Below are positions 26,017-33,561 of a stretch of DNA of 64,000 bases, piece by piece. The DNA comes from WHSW01 sp963842795. GTDB taxonomy: Bacteria; Actinomycetota; Thermoleophilia; Solirubrobacterales; 70-9. The stretch is taken from assembly GCA_963842795.1 (NCBI GenBank), contig CAWJHV010000026.1, forward strand, positions 186,001-250,000, given 5' to 3'. The notes below the pieces were generated by a model. The model made no database searches and was not told where the DNA came from. It saw only the letters and a program-made list of their open reading frames with translations. The translations under genes and the position numbers were made by a program. The first letter of the stretch is position 1. The number at the start of each line of letters is the position of its first letter.

Positions 26017-27486
26017 ATGGACCTCCTGATCGCACAGGTCACGGACCTCAAGGACGCCGCCCCCGCGGAGAGCCTCGGCCTCGACAGCGTCATCCTCGGC
26101 GAGCAGTTCTACTTCTTCACGGTCGTGCTCATGTGGCTCATCCACGTGGGCTTCATGACGTACGAGACAGGCGTCGCGCGACGCAAGAACGCGCTCGCCA
26201 CGGCGATGAAGAACATCCTCACGATCGCCGTCGTCACGCCGAGCTTCTACTACTTCGGCTGGTGGATCTACAACTGCAACATGCCGGGCCTGCCGATCGG
26301 CCCGAACAGCACGGACTTCACGGCCGTCTCGTGTCAGGGCGGGATCCCGTGGTCCGACGCGTTCGGGCCGAACCTGGCGAACAACATCAATCTCGTCTTC
26401 TTCCTCGCGTTCCTGCTCTTCTCGTGGACGACGGCGTCGATCATGTCCGGGGCGCTGCTCGAGCGGGTGCGGCTCTCGGCCTATCTCGTCCTCGCGGTGC
26501 TGCTCGGCTCGGTCGTCTGGATCCTCGACGCCGCGTGGGGCTGGAGCTACGGCGGCTGGCTGACGCTGCGCTTCGGCTTCCACGACTCGATCGCGTCCGG
26601 GGTGGTACACGGCGTCTCCGGCGCCTTCACGCTCGGCGTGCTCTTCAACCTCGGGCCGCGCATCGGGAAATACACGAAGGAGGGACTGACCCGCACCTTC
26701 AGACCCCACAACATCCATATGACCCTGATGGGGCTGATGCTGATCTTCACGGGGTTCTACGCCTTCTATGCCGCCTGCCTGGTGATCGTGTCGACCACGA
26801 TCCCCGGTTGGGCGAACATCTACCTGAGCCCGACGACCCTGGGATCGATCGCGATGATCATCACCTTCGGGTTCGCGGGCGGCTTCACCGGCGGGTACTT
26901 CGCCAGCCGGGGAGACCCGTTCTGGACGGTCTCCGGTGGCCTCGCCGGCGTGATCAGCGTTTCCGCCGGGGCCGACGTCTACGCCCCGACGCTCGGTTAC
27001 CTGATCGCGGCGGGGTCGGCGGCCATCGTGGTCTGGGTCGGCAACTGGATCGAGCAGAAGATGCGGGTCGACGACGTGGTCGGCGCGGTGGCGGTGCACG
27101 GCTTCGCCGGCTTCCTGGGGGTCCTCTGGGTCGGGATCTTCGCGGCCGGGTACCCGACGGGGGTGAACAACGTCGAGAGCTCGATCGGCGGCCAGCTGAT
27201 GGGCCTGGCGACCTTCCTTCCGCTCGGGTTCCTATCGGGCTGGGTCGCGTCCCTCGTGCTCAGAAAGCTCAACCTGCTGCGCGTGCCGCCGGAGGTCGAG
27301 GTCGACGGCCTCGACAACGCCGAGTACGAGTACGACATACACATGCCCGAGCATGCCCACGCCGAGGACCTGGTGATCGAGCCCGACGGGACGAGGGTTC
27401 CCGCCGAGAGGGTGCAGGCCGAGGCGGCGAGGGACTTGGTCACGCTGGCTGAACCGAGAGCACCGACGAGAGCGAGGGTTGACTGA
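26017..27486 (+). CDS. Amt-family ammonium (or methylammonium) transporter
   Basis: 489 residues from ATG 26017, preceded by CCGAGGG. Eleven membrane helices with the twin pore histidines in GVVHGVSGAFTLG and GAVAVHGFAGFLG, plus IHVGFMTYETG and WGWSYGGWL near the gate. Amt proteins pass ammonium and many also carry methylammonium. The acidic C-terminal tail of about 65 residues is long. First of three overlapping genes; divergent from a PucR regulator and near the glutamate-ligase operon, which fits supply of ammonium or methylamine to it. Confidence 0.9.
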   Translation: MDLLIAQVTDLKDAAPAESLGLDSVILGEQFYFFTVVLMWLIHVGFMTYETGVARRKNALATAMKNILTIAVVTPSFYYFGWWIYNCNMPGLPIGPNSTDFTAVSCQGGIPWSDAFGPNLANNINLVFFLAFLLFSWTTASIMSGALLERVRLSAYLVLAVLLGSVVWILDAAWGWSYGGWLTLRFGFHDSIASGVVHGVSGAFTLGVLFNLGPRIGKYTKEGLTRTFRPHNIHMTLMGLMLIFTGFYAFYAACLVIVSTTIPGWANIYLSPTTLGSIAMIITFGFAGGFTGGYFASRGDPFWTVSGGLAGVISVSAGADVYAPTLGYLIAAGSAAIVVWVGNWIEQKMRVDDVVGAVAVHGFAGFLGVLWVGIFAAGYPTGVNNVESSIGGQLMGLATFLPLGFLSGWVASLVLRKLNLLRVPPEVEVDGLDNAEYEYDIHMPEHAHAEDLVIEPDGTRVPAERVQAEAARDLVTLAEPRAPTRARVD

Positions 27487-27827
27487 TGGCCGCGATCATC
27501 GACAGCGCCCCCGCCTGCGTCAGCAAGGATCCGGGGACCGAGGAGGCGCGGGTCGAGGACTCGGCGGACTTCGTCATGGGGGACCCCTACACGGAATGCG
27601 CCGGCTTCATGACCTTCGGCCCGGGCTCGACCTACGGCGAGGAGGGCCTGGGCGCCGAGGGCGCCTACATGTTCCTGACCTGGGTCGGGATCGCGTTCAT
27701 GGTCTGCGCGCTGCTCGCGTGGATGGTCTATGAGAACCGGCGCCTGCTCACCTACGCACAGGCACGCCTGGGCGGACGATCCGCACAAGCGGCGGCGAAA
27801 GAAGCCCAAGAATCGGAGCTGACATGA
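27486..27827 (+). CDS. Amt-linked single-helix membrane protein, unknown family
   Basis: 113 residues, ATG 27486 overlapping the Amt stop (TGATGG). The N-terminal 65 residues are acidic and carry two cysteines and a Gly-rich patch (TFGPGSTYGEEGLGAEGAYM); one membrane helix follows at about 65-86 (FLTWVGIAFMVCALLAWMVY) and a basic, Ala-rich tail ends the protein. I recognise no family. Its strict coupling to amt suggests a subunit or regulator of the transporter. Confidence 0.65.
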   Translation: MAAIIDSAPACVSKDPGTEEARVEDSADFVMGDPYTECAGFMTFGPGSTYGEEGLGAEGAYMFLTWVGIAFMVCALLAWMVYENRRLLTYAQARLGGRSAQAAAKEAQESELT

Positions 27828-27976
27828 GCGGCAAGCAGATCGAGTTCCCGCCGAAGCAGACGCACGTGCGGTCGTTCGAGATCGCGATGCTCGTGATCTC
27901 GATCGTCTGCGTGGTGATCGTGTTGATCATCGTGCTCGGCACGGATATCGGGGACGGGTTCCGCCCGACCCTCTGA
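27824..27976 (+). CDS. 50-residue membrane peptide in the amt operon
   Basis: ATG 27824 overlaps the previous stop as ATGA and the frame ends at TGA 27974-27976. The product begins MSGKQIEFPPKQTHVRS, has one strong helix (about 19-40, EIAMLVISIVCVVIVLIIVL) and ends GFRPTL. Too short for most gene finders. The overlap, basic N-terminus and membrane helix make it a likely real third gene with Amt and the 113-residue protein. Confidence 0.6.
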   Translation: MSGKQIEFPPKQTHVRSFEIAMLVISIVCVVIVLIIVLGTDIGDGFRPTL

Positions 27977-27999
27977 GCGGCGCGGATTACACTCGCGCG

Positions 28000-28395
28000 G
28001 TGAGCTCTCCCCGCGCTGCGGGCAGCGCGGCGCAAGACGAGACCCCGTCGCGCCGGGCGCCGACCTGGCCCCGTGTCGCGGTGATCGCGGCCGTCCTCGT
28101 GGCCGCGTTCTTGGTCTCCCGCAGCTGCGGGACCTCCGACATCAAGACGAGCCAGGACGAAGCGGTCGCGACCGTCACCGAGCGAGCCGACTTCGCTCCG
28201 GAGGACACCCAGGTCCGTCTGCTGCGCCAGGGGATCGACCGCCACCCGTTCTGGATCGTCTCGCTCTCGACTCCCAATCCCGACGGCGAGACCTACGCCG
28301 AGCTCGCGATCGCCCGCGTCGATGCGAGCACCGGAGAGGTGGTCGAGTTCAGGCAGCAGGAGGACGTGAAGCGCGGCGCAGACGAGGCGCCGTAG
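28000..28395 (+). CDS. Membrane-anchored small protein of unknown function
   Basis: 131 residues from GTG 28000. A cytosolic basic start, one helix (about 26-42, VAVIAAVLVAAFLVSRSCG), then an outer domain of about 90 residues (DEAVATVTERADFAPEDTQV, RHPFWIVSLSTP, ARVDASTGEVVEF) whose final strand-turn-strand resembles a PepSY-like unit. It ends 2 bp before the amidotransferase start, so the two are probably co-transcribed. Confidence 0.55.
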   Translation: MSSPRAAGSAAQDETPSRRAPTWPRVAVIAAVLVAAFLVSRSCGTSDIKTSQDEAVATVTERADFAPEDTQVRLLRQGIDRHPFWIVSLSTPNPDGETYAELAIARVDASTGEVVEFRQQEDVKRGADEAP

Positions 28396-28397
28396 CG

Positions 28398-29114
28398 ATG
28401 CGCGTCCTCGTGCTCCAGCACATCGCCTGCGAGCACCCCGGCGTGTTTTCGGAGGTGATGCGCGAGCGCGGCGCCGAGGCGGTCGCGGTCGAGGTCGACG
28501 AGGGCGAGCCGCTTCCCGACTGGCGCGAGTTCGACGCGGTGCTGGCAATGGGCGGGCCGATGGGCGCCGGCGACGACGCCGACCATCCCTGGCTGGGGCC
28601 GGAGAAGGAGCTCGTGCGCGACGCGGTCGGGGCCGGCCTGCCCTTCCTGGGCGTCTGCCTCGGGGTCCAGCTGCTCGCCGCGGCGCTCGGAGCTCCGGTG
28701 TATCCGGCGGACCGCCCGGAGGTCGGCCTGCTCGACGTCGAGCTCACCGAGGAGGGACGGGAGGATCCGCTCTTCGCCGGTCTGGACGACCGGATCGTCT
28801 CCCTGCAGTGGCACGGCGACACCTTCGACTTGCCCGCCGGGTCCGTGCGCCTCGCGAGCTCGCCGCCGATCCCGAACCAGGCATTCCGCTACGGCCACTT
28901 CGCGTACGGCGTGCAGTTCCACCTCGAGGTCACCGGCGAGATGGCGGTCGAGTGGGGCGCGATCCCCGCCTATCGCGACTCGCTGGCGTCGACGCTCGGG
29001 GAGCAGGCCGGAAGCGAGTTCATCGCCGACATCGCGCGCCGCTCGGACGAGCTCCACCAGCCGGCGCGGCGCCTGTTCGCGAACTGGCTCGACGTCGCCG
29101 ATGGGGTGGCCTGA
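28398..29114 (+). CDS. Class I glutamine amidotransferase
   Basis: 238 residues. GMP-synthase-like class I fold: AMGGPMGAGDDADHPWL, the nucleophile cysteine in GVCLGVQLLA, and the His-Glu pair in GVQFHLEVTG. These enzymes hydrolyse glutamine or gamma-glutamyl compounds to glutamate. Next to a glutamine synthetase-like ligase it could release amines from gamma-glutamyl amides, as in putrescine-type pathways; that role is inference from position. A shared operator candidate lies just downstream, before the ligase gene. Confidence 0.85.
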   Translation: MRVLVLQHIACEHPGVFSEVMRERGAEAVAVEVDEGEPLPDWREFDAVLAMGGPMGAGDDADHPWLGPEKELVRDAVGAGLPFLGVCLGVQLLAAALGAPVYPADRPEVGLLDVELTEEGREDPLFAGLDDRIVSLQWHGDTFDLPAGSVRLASSPPIPNQAFRYGHFAYGVQFHLEVTGEMAVEWGAIPAYRDSLASTLGEQAGSEFIADIARRSDELHQPARRLFANWLDVADGVA

Positions 29115-29127
29115 GGCTCTCGGCTCG

Positions 29128-29146
29128 TTTGTACCCATTTGTTCAG
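29128..29146 (-). promoter_or_regulatory. Shared operator candidate, site 3 (ligase operon 1)
   Basis: On the minus strand it reads CTGAACAAATGGGTACAAA, one base off the consensus CTGGACAAATNGGTACAAA and 16 of 19 identical to site 4. A TATAGT box at 29155-29160 is a fair -10 element, which would put the motif across the -35 region. It lies 53 bp upstream of the ligase start codon. Confidence 0.65.
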
Positions 29147-29199
29147 TCGCGGCTTTATAGTGGGGGGCGGCCTGAGAACGGACCGAAAGGAGAGGGTTA

Positions 29200-30639
29200 G
29201 TGGCCTCAGACAAGCTTGGCGGGACGGTCGAGACGGTGCTCGAGAGCCCTCGGGCCGAGATGCCCCCGGCGACCCTCGAGGAGGCGCGCAACCAGCCCGG
29301 TCGCGCGCAGGCAATCGAGAAGTTGACGAAGCGGATCGCCGACGAGGGGATCGAGTACGTCTACTTCCAGCAGGTCTCGATCACCGGCCGCGTGATGGGC
29401 AAGGGCGTCGTCGCCTCGTTCTTCCCCCAGGTCGCCGAGCGGGGCTACCAGCTCGTCTACGGCGCGACCGCCAACCTGTTCACCGACCGCGGTGGCAACT
29501 ACATCGGCTTCGGACCCGAGGAGTCGGAGCTGGCCGCGATTGCCGATCTCGACACTTTCAGGGTCCTGCCCTGGGACGAGCGGGTCGCCCGGGTCTTCTG
29601 CGATTGCTACGACACCGAGACCGGCGAGCTGATGGACGCCGACCCGCGCCAGAACCTGAAGCGGGTGGTGAAGGAGTTCGAGGACGAGCTCGGGCTCAAT
29701 TTCCTGATCGGGATCGAGCCGGAGATGATGTGGATGCGGCGCACCGAGGACGGGGGCGCCGAGGGCGTCACCAAGCCCTACTGCTACCACATCCATATGT
29801 TCGAGGAATTGCGCCCCGTGCTCCTCGACGTGGTCGACTACGGGCAGCGGATGGGCCTCGACATGAGCTATGGCGACCACGAGGACGCGCCGGGCCAGCT
29901 CGAGCTCAACTTCCGCTTCGACCGCCCGGTGCGCACGGCGGACAACATCACCACCTACCGGCAGATCATCGCCGCGGTTGGGCGAAAGCACGACCTGCTC
30001 GGCTCGTTCATGCCGAAGCCGTTCACCGGCGTCTCCGCCAACGGCCACCATCACCACTTCACGCTTGTCGATGACGACGGCAACAACGTCTTCCACGATC
30101 CCGACGGGCCGGCGCAGCTCTCGGAGATGGGGCGTCATTTCCTCGGCGGCATGCTCGACCACTTCGGCGCCCTCATGTGCGTCGGCAACTCGACCGTCAA
30201 CTCCTACTGCCGGATGTGGGACACCGGGTTCTGGGCGCCGATCTACAAGAACTGGGGCTGGCAGAACCGCACCTGCACCGTGCGCGTCGCCTCGGGCGGG
30301 CGCTTTGAATATCGCGGCGTCGACTCCTCCTGCAATCCCTACCTGACGGTCGCGACACTGCTGCGCGCCGGGCTCGACGGGCTCAAGCGCAAGAGCGACC
30401 CGGGTCCGCCGCAGGCGGGCAACACGTACGACCTGCTCACCGAGGGGGTCGAGCTCGAGCGGGTGCCCGACAGCCTCGGGGCGGCGCTCGACGCACTCGC
30501 CGCCGACGAGGTGGTCAAGGGGGCGATGCCGGGCCGGCTGTACAAGGTGTTCGAGCACTACAAGCGCGACGAGTGGGAGCGCTACCTGGCCGCGGTCACC
30601 GACTGGGAGCGCGAGGAGTACCTGGAGGTGCTGCCCTAG
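29200..30639 (+). CDS. Type III glutamine synthetase-like ligase, copy 1 (gmaS-like)
   Basis: 479 residues from GTG 29200 with AAAGGAGAGG upstream. Glutamine-synthetase catalytic fold: GIEPEMMWMR, GDHEDAPGQLELNF, NGHHHHFTL and SSCNPYLTVATLL. The region that reads RIP in true GlnA is altered here (NRTCTVRVASGG). GS-like ligases of this kind join glutamate to amines: gamma-glutamylmethylamide synthetase (GmaS) in methylamine growth, and related enzymes for other amines. Head of an operon with three glutamate-synthase-like proteins, the gmaS-mgsABC arrangement. Methylamine is the leading guess for the amine, not shown. Confidence 0.8.
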   Translation: MASDKLGGTVETVLESPRAEMPPATLEEARNQPGRAQAIEKLTKRIADEGIEYVYFQQVSITGRVMGKGVVASFFPQVAERGYQLVYGATANLFTDRGGNYIGFGPEESELAAIADLDTFRVLPWDERVARVFCDCYDTETGELMDADPRQNLKRVVKEFEDELGLNFLIGIEPEMMWMRRTEDGGAEGVTKPYCYHIHMFEELRPVLLDVVDYGQRMGLDMSYGDHEDAPGQLELNFRFDRPVRTADNITTYRQIIAAVGRKHDLLGSFMPKPFTGVSANGHHHHFTLVDDDGNNVFHDPDGPAQLSEMGRHFLGGMLDHFGALMCVGNSTVNSYCRMWDTGFWAPIYKNWGWQNRTCTVRVASGGRFEYRGVDSSCNPYLTVATLLRAGLDGLKRKSDPGPPQAGNTYDLLTEGVELERVPDSLGAALDALAADEVVKGAMPGRLYKVFEHYKRDEWERYLAAVTDWEREEYLEVLP

Positions 30640-30650
30640 AGGCGATCAAG

Positions 30651-31577
30651 ATGTGCGGGATCGCAGGGATCATCTACCGCAACGGCGGTGACGAGCACCA
30701 GGTCGGTCGCGACATGACCCGCATGCTGCAGGCGATGAAGCACCGCGGGCCCGACTCGACGGGGTACGCGCTGTATCGGGGCGACGCCGACACCTACGTC
30801 ATGCACGTGAAGCTCAGCGAGGGCGGGGAATCCCCGGAGCTCGAGGCCCGGGTCAAGCGCCAGCGCGCCGAGGTCGAGGCGCGGATGCGGGCGCTCGGCG
30901 CGGAGATCGAGGAGATCAAGGGCACGATGCGGACGATGACCGTGATCTTCGGCTTCGACGGCGACCTGAAGCTGCTCGCCGACGCGGTCGAGCGCGTCCG
31001 CCACACCGAGGTGCTCTCGCTCGGCCGCTCGCTCGAGATCGTCAAGGACCTCGGCGACGCCGAGACGGTGGCGGAGGAATACGGCCTTCCCGACTACATC
31101 GGCACCCACGCGATCGGCCACGCGCGAATGGCGACCGAGTCCGACGTCGACATCGCCAACGCCCATCCCTACTGGGCCTATCCGTTCCCCGACGTCGCCG
31201 TCGTCCACAACGGCCAGCTCACGAACTTCCACGACTGGCGCCGGCGCCTGCAGCGCTCGGGCCACCGCTTCCAGTCCGAGTGCGACTCGGAGATCATCGC
31301 CGTCTACCTCGCCCAGCGGATGAGCGAGGGACTCTCGCTCGAGGAGGCGATGCGCCGCAGCCTCACCGACCTCGACGGCGTCTTCACGTACATCTGCGTC
31401 ACCGAGGACGCCCTCGGGGTGGCCAAGGACGAGCTCGGGGCGAAGCCGCTGGTGCTGTACGAGGACGACGACCTGGTCGCCCTGGCCTCGGAGGAGATCG
31501 CGATCCGCCAGGTGCTCGATCGCGAGATCACCACCCACGACCCCTACGAGGGCACGGTGCGGGTGTGGACCAGGTGA
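30651..31577 (+). CDS. Class II amidotransferase, GltB1/MgsA-like, copy 1
   Basis: 308 residues; ATG 30651 is required because it places the nucleophile at Cys2 (MCGIAGIIYRNGG). Ntn-hydrolase amidotransferase marks: KHRGPDSTGYALY, GHARMATESDV, AVVHNGQLTNFHDW and AKDELGAKPLVLY. Corresponds to the glutaminase-like part of glutamate synthase split off as a free subunit; in N-methylglutamate synthase this is MgsA. Follows the ligase gene by 11 bp and overlaps the DUF1059 gene by a GTGA. Confidence 0.85.
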   Translation: MCGIAGIIYRNGGDEHQVGRDMTRMLQAMKHRGPDSTGYALYRGDADTYVMHVKLSEGGESPELEARVKRQRAEVEARMRALGAEIEEIKGTMRTMTVIFGFDGDLKLLADAVERVRHTEVLSLGRSLEIVKDLGDAETVAEEYGLPDYIGTHAIGHARMATESDVDIANAHPYWAYPFPDVAVVHNGQLTNFHDWRRRLQRSGHRFQSECDSEIIAVYLAQRMSEGLSLEEAMRRSLTDLDGVFTYICVTEDALGVAKDELGAKPLVLYEDDDLVALASEEIAIRQVLDREITTHDPYEGTVRVWTR

Positions 31578-31765
31578 GTTCCAAGCCGGTGGCTCGCCGC
31601 TACGAGTGCCTTGACGCCGGATGCGGCGAGGTCATCGTCGCCGACGACGAGGCCGCGCTGATCGAAGCCGTTCAGGCCCACATGGCCGAGGCCCACGACG
31701 GGTTCGAGCTGGAGGACGTGATCGTCGACGCTTCCACGGAGATCACCGAGGACGGGGGCAGATGA
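31574..31765 (+). CDS. DUF1059-family small protein
   Basis: 63 residues from GTG 31574, overlapping the amidotransferase stop (GTGA) and ending in an ATGA overlap with the R2lox gene. Pattern RRYECLDAGCGEVIVADDEA then AVQAHMAEAHDGFEL keeps the cysteine pair and HxxxxH of DUF1059, a small likely metal-binding family without known role. Its position directly before a di-metal oxidase makes a helper role in metal loading or redox plausible, by inference only. Confidence 0.7.
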   Translation: MSSKPVARRYECLDAGCGEVIVADDEAALIEAVQAHMAEAHDGFELEDVIVDASTEITEDGGR

Positions 31766-32751
31766 CCGAGACCCAGACCGTCAACGGTCCTAACGGCGCC
31801 GCGGACCCGGACATCGTCGGCCGCTTCCACTTCACGCGCGACATGGTCAAGGGCCCCGTCTACCGCAAGTACAAGTTCGCGATTAACAGGGTCTGGAACG
31901 TCGACGACCTCGATTTCAGCCAGGACGTCGAGGACTGGAAGCGCATCGACGACGGTCAGCGCGAAGGCCTGCTCGGCGTCACCGTCCGCTTCCTCGCCGG
32001 CGAGCAGGCCGTCACCGACGAGCTCGTGCCGATGATCGCCGCGTCGCACGCGCTCGGCCGCTTCGACTGGGTCACCTACCTCTCCACCTTCCTGATGGAG
32101 GAGGCCAAGCACGCCGAGTTCTTCATGCGCTGGCACGACGAGGTCGTCGGGGTGCTCGAGCCCGAGGAGGTTGCCGCCCACTTTCTCGTCCGCGGCCAGA
32201 CCGTCGACCCGAGCGGCCGCTTCGAGGTCCGCGACGTCCTCCACGAGGCTCTCCCGAAGTTCGGGCGCGAGCTGCTCGAGGCCGCGATGGACGACGACAC
32301 CGACCGCACCGAGCGTGCCTTCGTCCGCTTCTCCGCCGCCTACAACGCCTTCGTCGAGGGGGTGCTGACGATGCCCTCCTACGAGATCGTGATCGACACG
32401 ACCAAACTCTGGGACGCCTTCCCCGGCCTGCGCGAGGGCTTTCGGCTGATCCTGCTCGACGAGGGTCGTCACATCACCTTCGGCACGGGCGCCTGCAAGA
32501 CGCTGATCGATGCAAACCCCGACCTGGAGGCCGAGGTCCACGAGGTCTTCGACGCGTATCGCGGCAACGTCGTCGGCCTGGTCGAGTACCAGAAGGCGGT
32601 CCCCGGCCTCGAGGTCCAGAAGTATCAGGACCAGAAGGTCCGGCACTACCGCAACCGATGCCGCGAGATGGGCATCACCCCCGACCAGACCCTGATCGAC
32701 CAGATCCTCGACCCGGAGATCGACTTCGTGGTCGGGCATCAGGCGGGCTGA
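31762..32751 (+). CDS. R2-like ligand-binding oxidase (R2lox), Mn/Fe ferritin-like protein
   Basis: 329 residues. All di-metal ligands of the R2lox group are present with family spacing: E81, E114, H117, E199, E234, H237. The residues that form the hallmark Tyr-Val ether crosslink are also kept: V84 (three after E81) and Y194 (five before E199). This separates it from ribonucleotide reductase R2, and no large subunit gene is nearby. R2lox proteins bind a long ligand and carry out oxygen-dependent two-electron chemistry; the natural reaction is unknown. Here it is locked by overlaps into a glutamate-ligase/glutamate-synthase-like operon, a rare clue to function. Confidence 0.85.
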   Translation: MTETQTVNGPNGAADPDIVGRFHFTRDMVKGPVYRKYKFAINRVWNVDDLDFSQDVEDWKRIDDGQREGLLGVTVRFLAGEQAVTDELVPMIAASHALGRFDWVTYLSTFLMEEAKHAEFFMRWHDEVVGVLEPEEVAAHFLVRGQTVDPSGRFEVRDVLHEALPKFGRELLEAAMDDDTDRTERAFVRFSAAYNAFVEGVLTMPSYEIVIDTTKLWDAFPGLREGFRLILLDEGRHITFGTGACKTLIDANPDLEAEVHEVFDAYRGNVVGLVEYQKAVPGLEVQKYQDQKVRHYRNRCREMGITPDQTLIDQILDPEIDFVVGHQAG

Positions 32752-32755
32752 CGAA

Positions 32756-33547
32756 ATGGAACCGGTGAGCGAGGAGCCCAAGGTGCAGATGGACGAGCGC
32801 GGGCTGGTCGAGCTCGACGACTCGATTCCGAAGACCTCGAGGATCGAGGGCGGGCGCGCCGAGCTCGACGCGAGCGACCTGACCCCGCGCAAGATCAACT
32901 CCGAGCTGCGCTGGCTGATCTACGAGCAGGGGATCCGGGACGTCACGGTGCTCAACCCGAGCGCCCGCCACTCGCTCGGGGTCGCGATCCTCGCCCGCTG
33001 CCGGATCCGCTTCGAGGGCAGCCTCGGCTACTTCGGCTGCGGCCTGATCGACGGCCCCGAGGTCGTGATCACCGGGCGGGTCGGCTGGTCGGTGGCCGAG
33101 AACATGATGTCGGGCGTGGTCGTGGTCGAGGGCAATGCCGGCTCGCTCGCGGGCGCTGCGATCCGCGGCGGCGATCTGGTGGTCAAGTCCGATGTCGGCG
33201 CCCGCACCGGGATCGACCAGAAGGGCGGCACGATCATCGCCCTCGGCAACGCCGCCTCGATGACCGGGTTCATGATGCAGCGCGGACGCCAGATCATCTG
33301 CGGCGACGTCGGTCCGGGGCTCGGCGACTCGATGTACGACGGCACGATCTACGTCGGCGGCAAGATCGCCTCGCTCGGCGTCGACTGCGTCGAGGCGGAG
33401 TGGGACGATTCCGACACCGAGCTGGTCGAGCGCAAGTTCGGGATCTACGAGCTCGGCAGCCCGCCCGAGCTGCGCAAGTTCGTCTGCGGGAAGAAGCTCT
33501 ACAACTACGACGTCCTCGAGCCCAGCGAGCGCAAGCTGGTGCTCTAG
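32756..33547 (+). CDS. GXGXG-domain protein, GltB3/MgsB-like, copy 1
   Basis: 263 residues. Beta-helix GXGXG repeats of the glutamate synthase C-terminal domain: GYFGCGLIDGPEVVITGRVG, SGVVVVEGNAGSLAGAAIRG, GDVGPGLGDSMYDGTIYVGG. Stand-alone versions are subunits of split glutamate synthase and N-methylglutamate synthase (MgsB). The N-terminal 45 residues are acidic and less conserved. Four bases after the R2lox stop. Confidence 0.85.
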   Translation: MEPVSEEPKVQMDERGLVELDDSIPKTSRIEGGRAELDASDLTPRKINSELRWLIYEQGIRDVTVLNPSARHSLGVAILARCRIRFEGSLGYFGCGLIDGPEVVITGRVGWSVAENMMSGVVVVEGNAGSLAGAAIRGGDLVVKSDVGARTGIDQKGGTIIALGNAASMTGFMMQRGRQIICGDVGPGLGDSMYDGTIYVGGKIASLGVDCVEAEWDDSDTELVERKFGIYELGSPPELRKFVCGKKLYNYDVLEPSERKLVL

Positions 33548-33561
33548 CGCGGGGAGGAACG

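Noticed and set aside
31762..32751. Ribonucleotide reductase beta subunit
   Set aside because: The Val84/Tyr194 pair and ligand spacing fit R2lox, and no large subunit gene is near.
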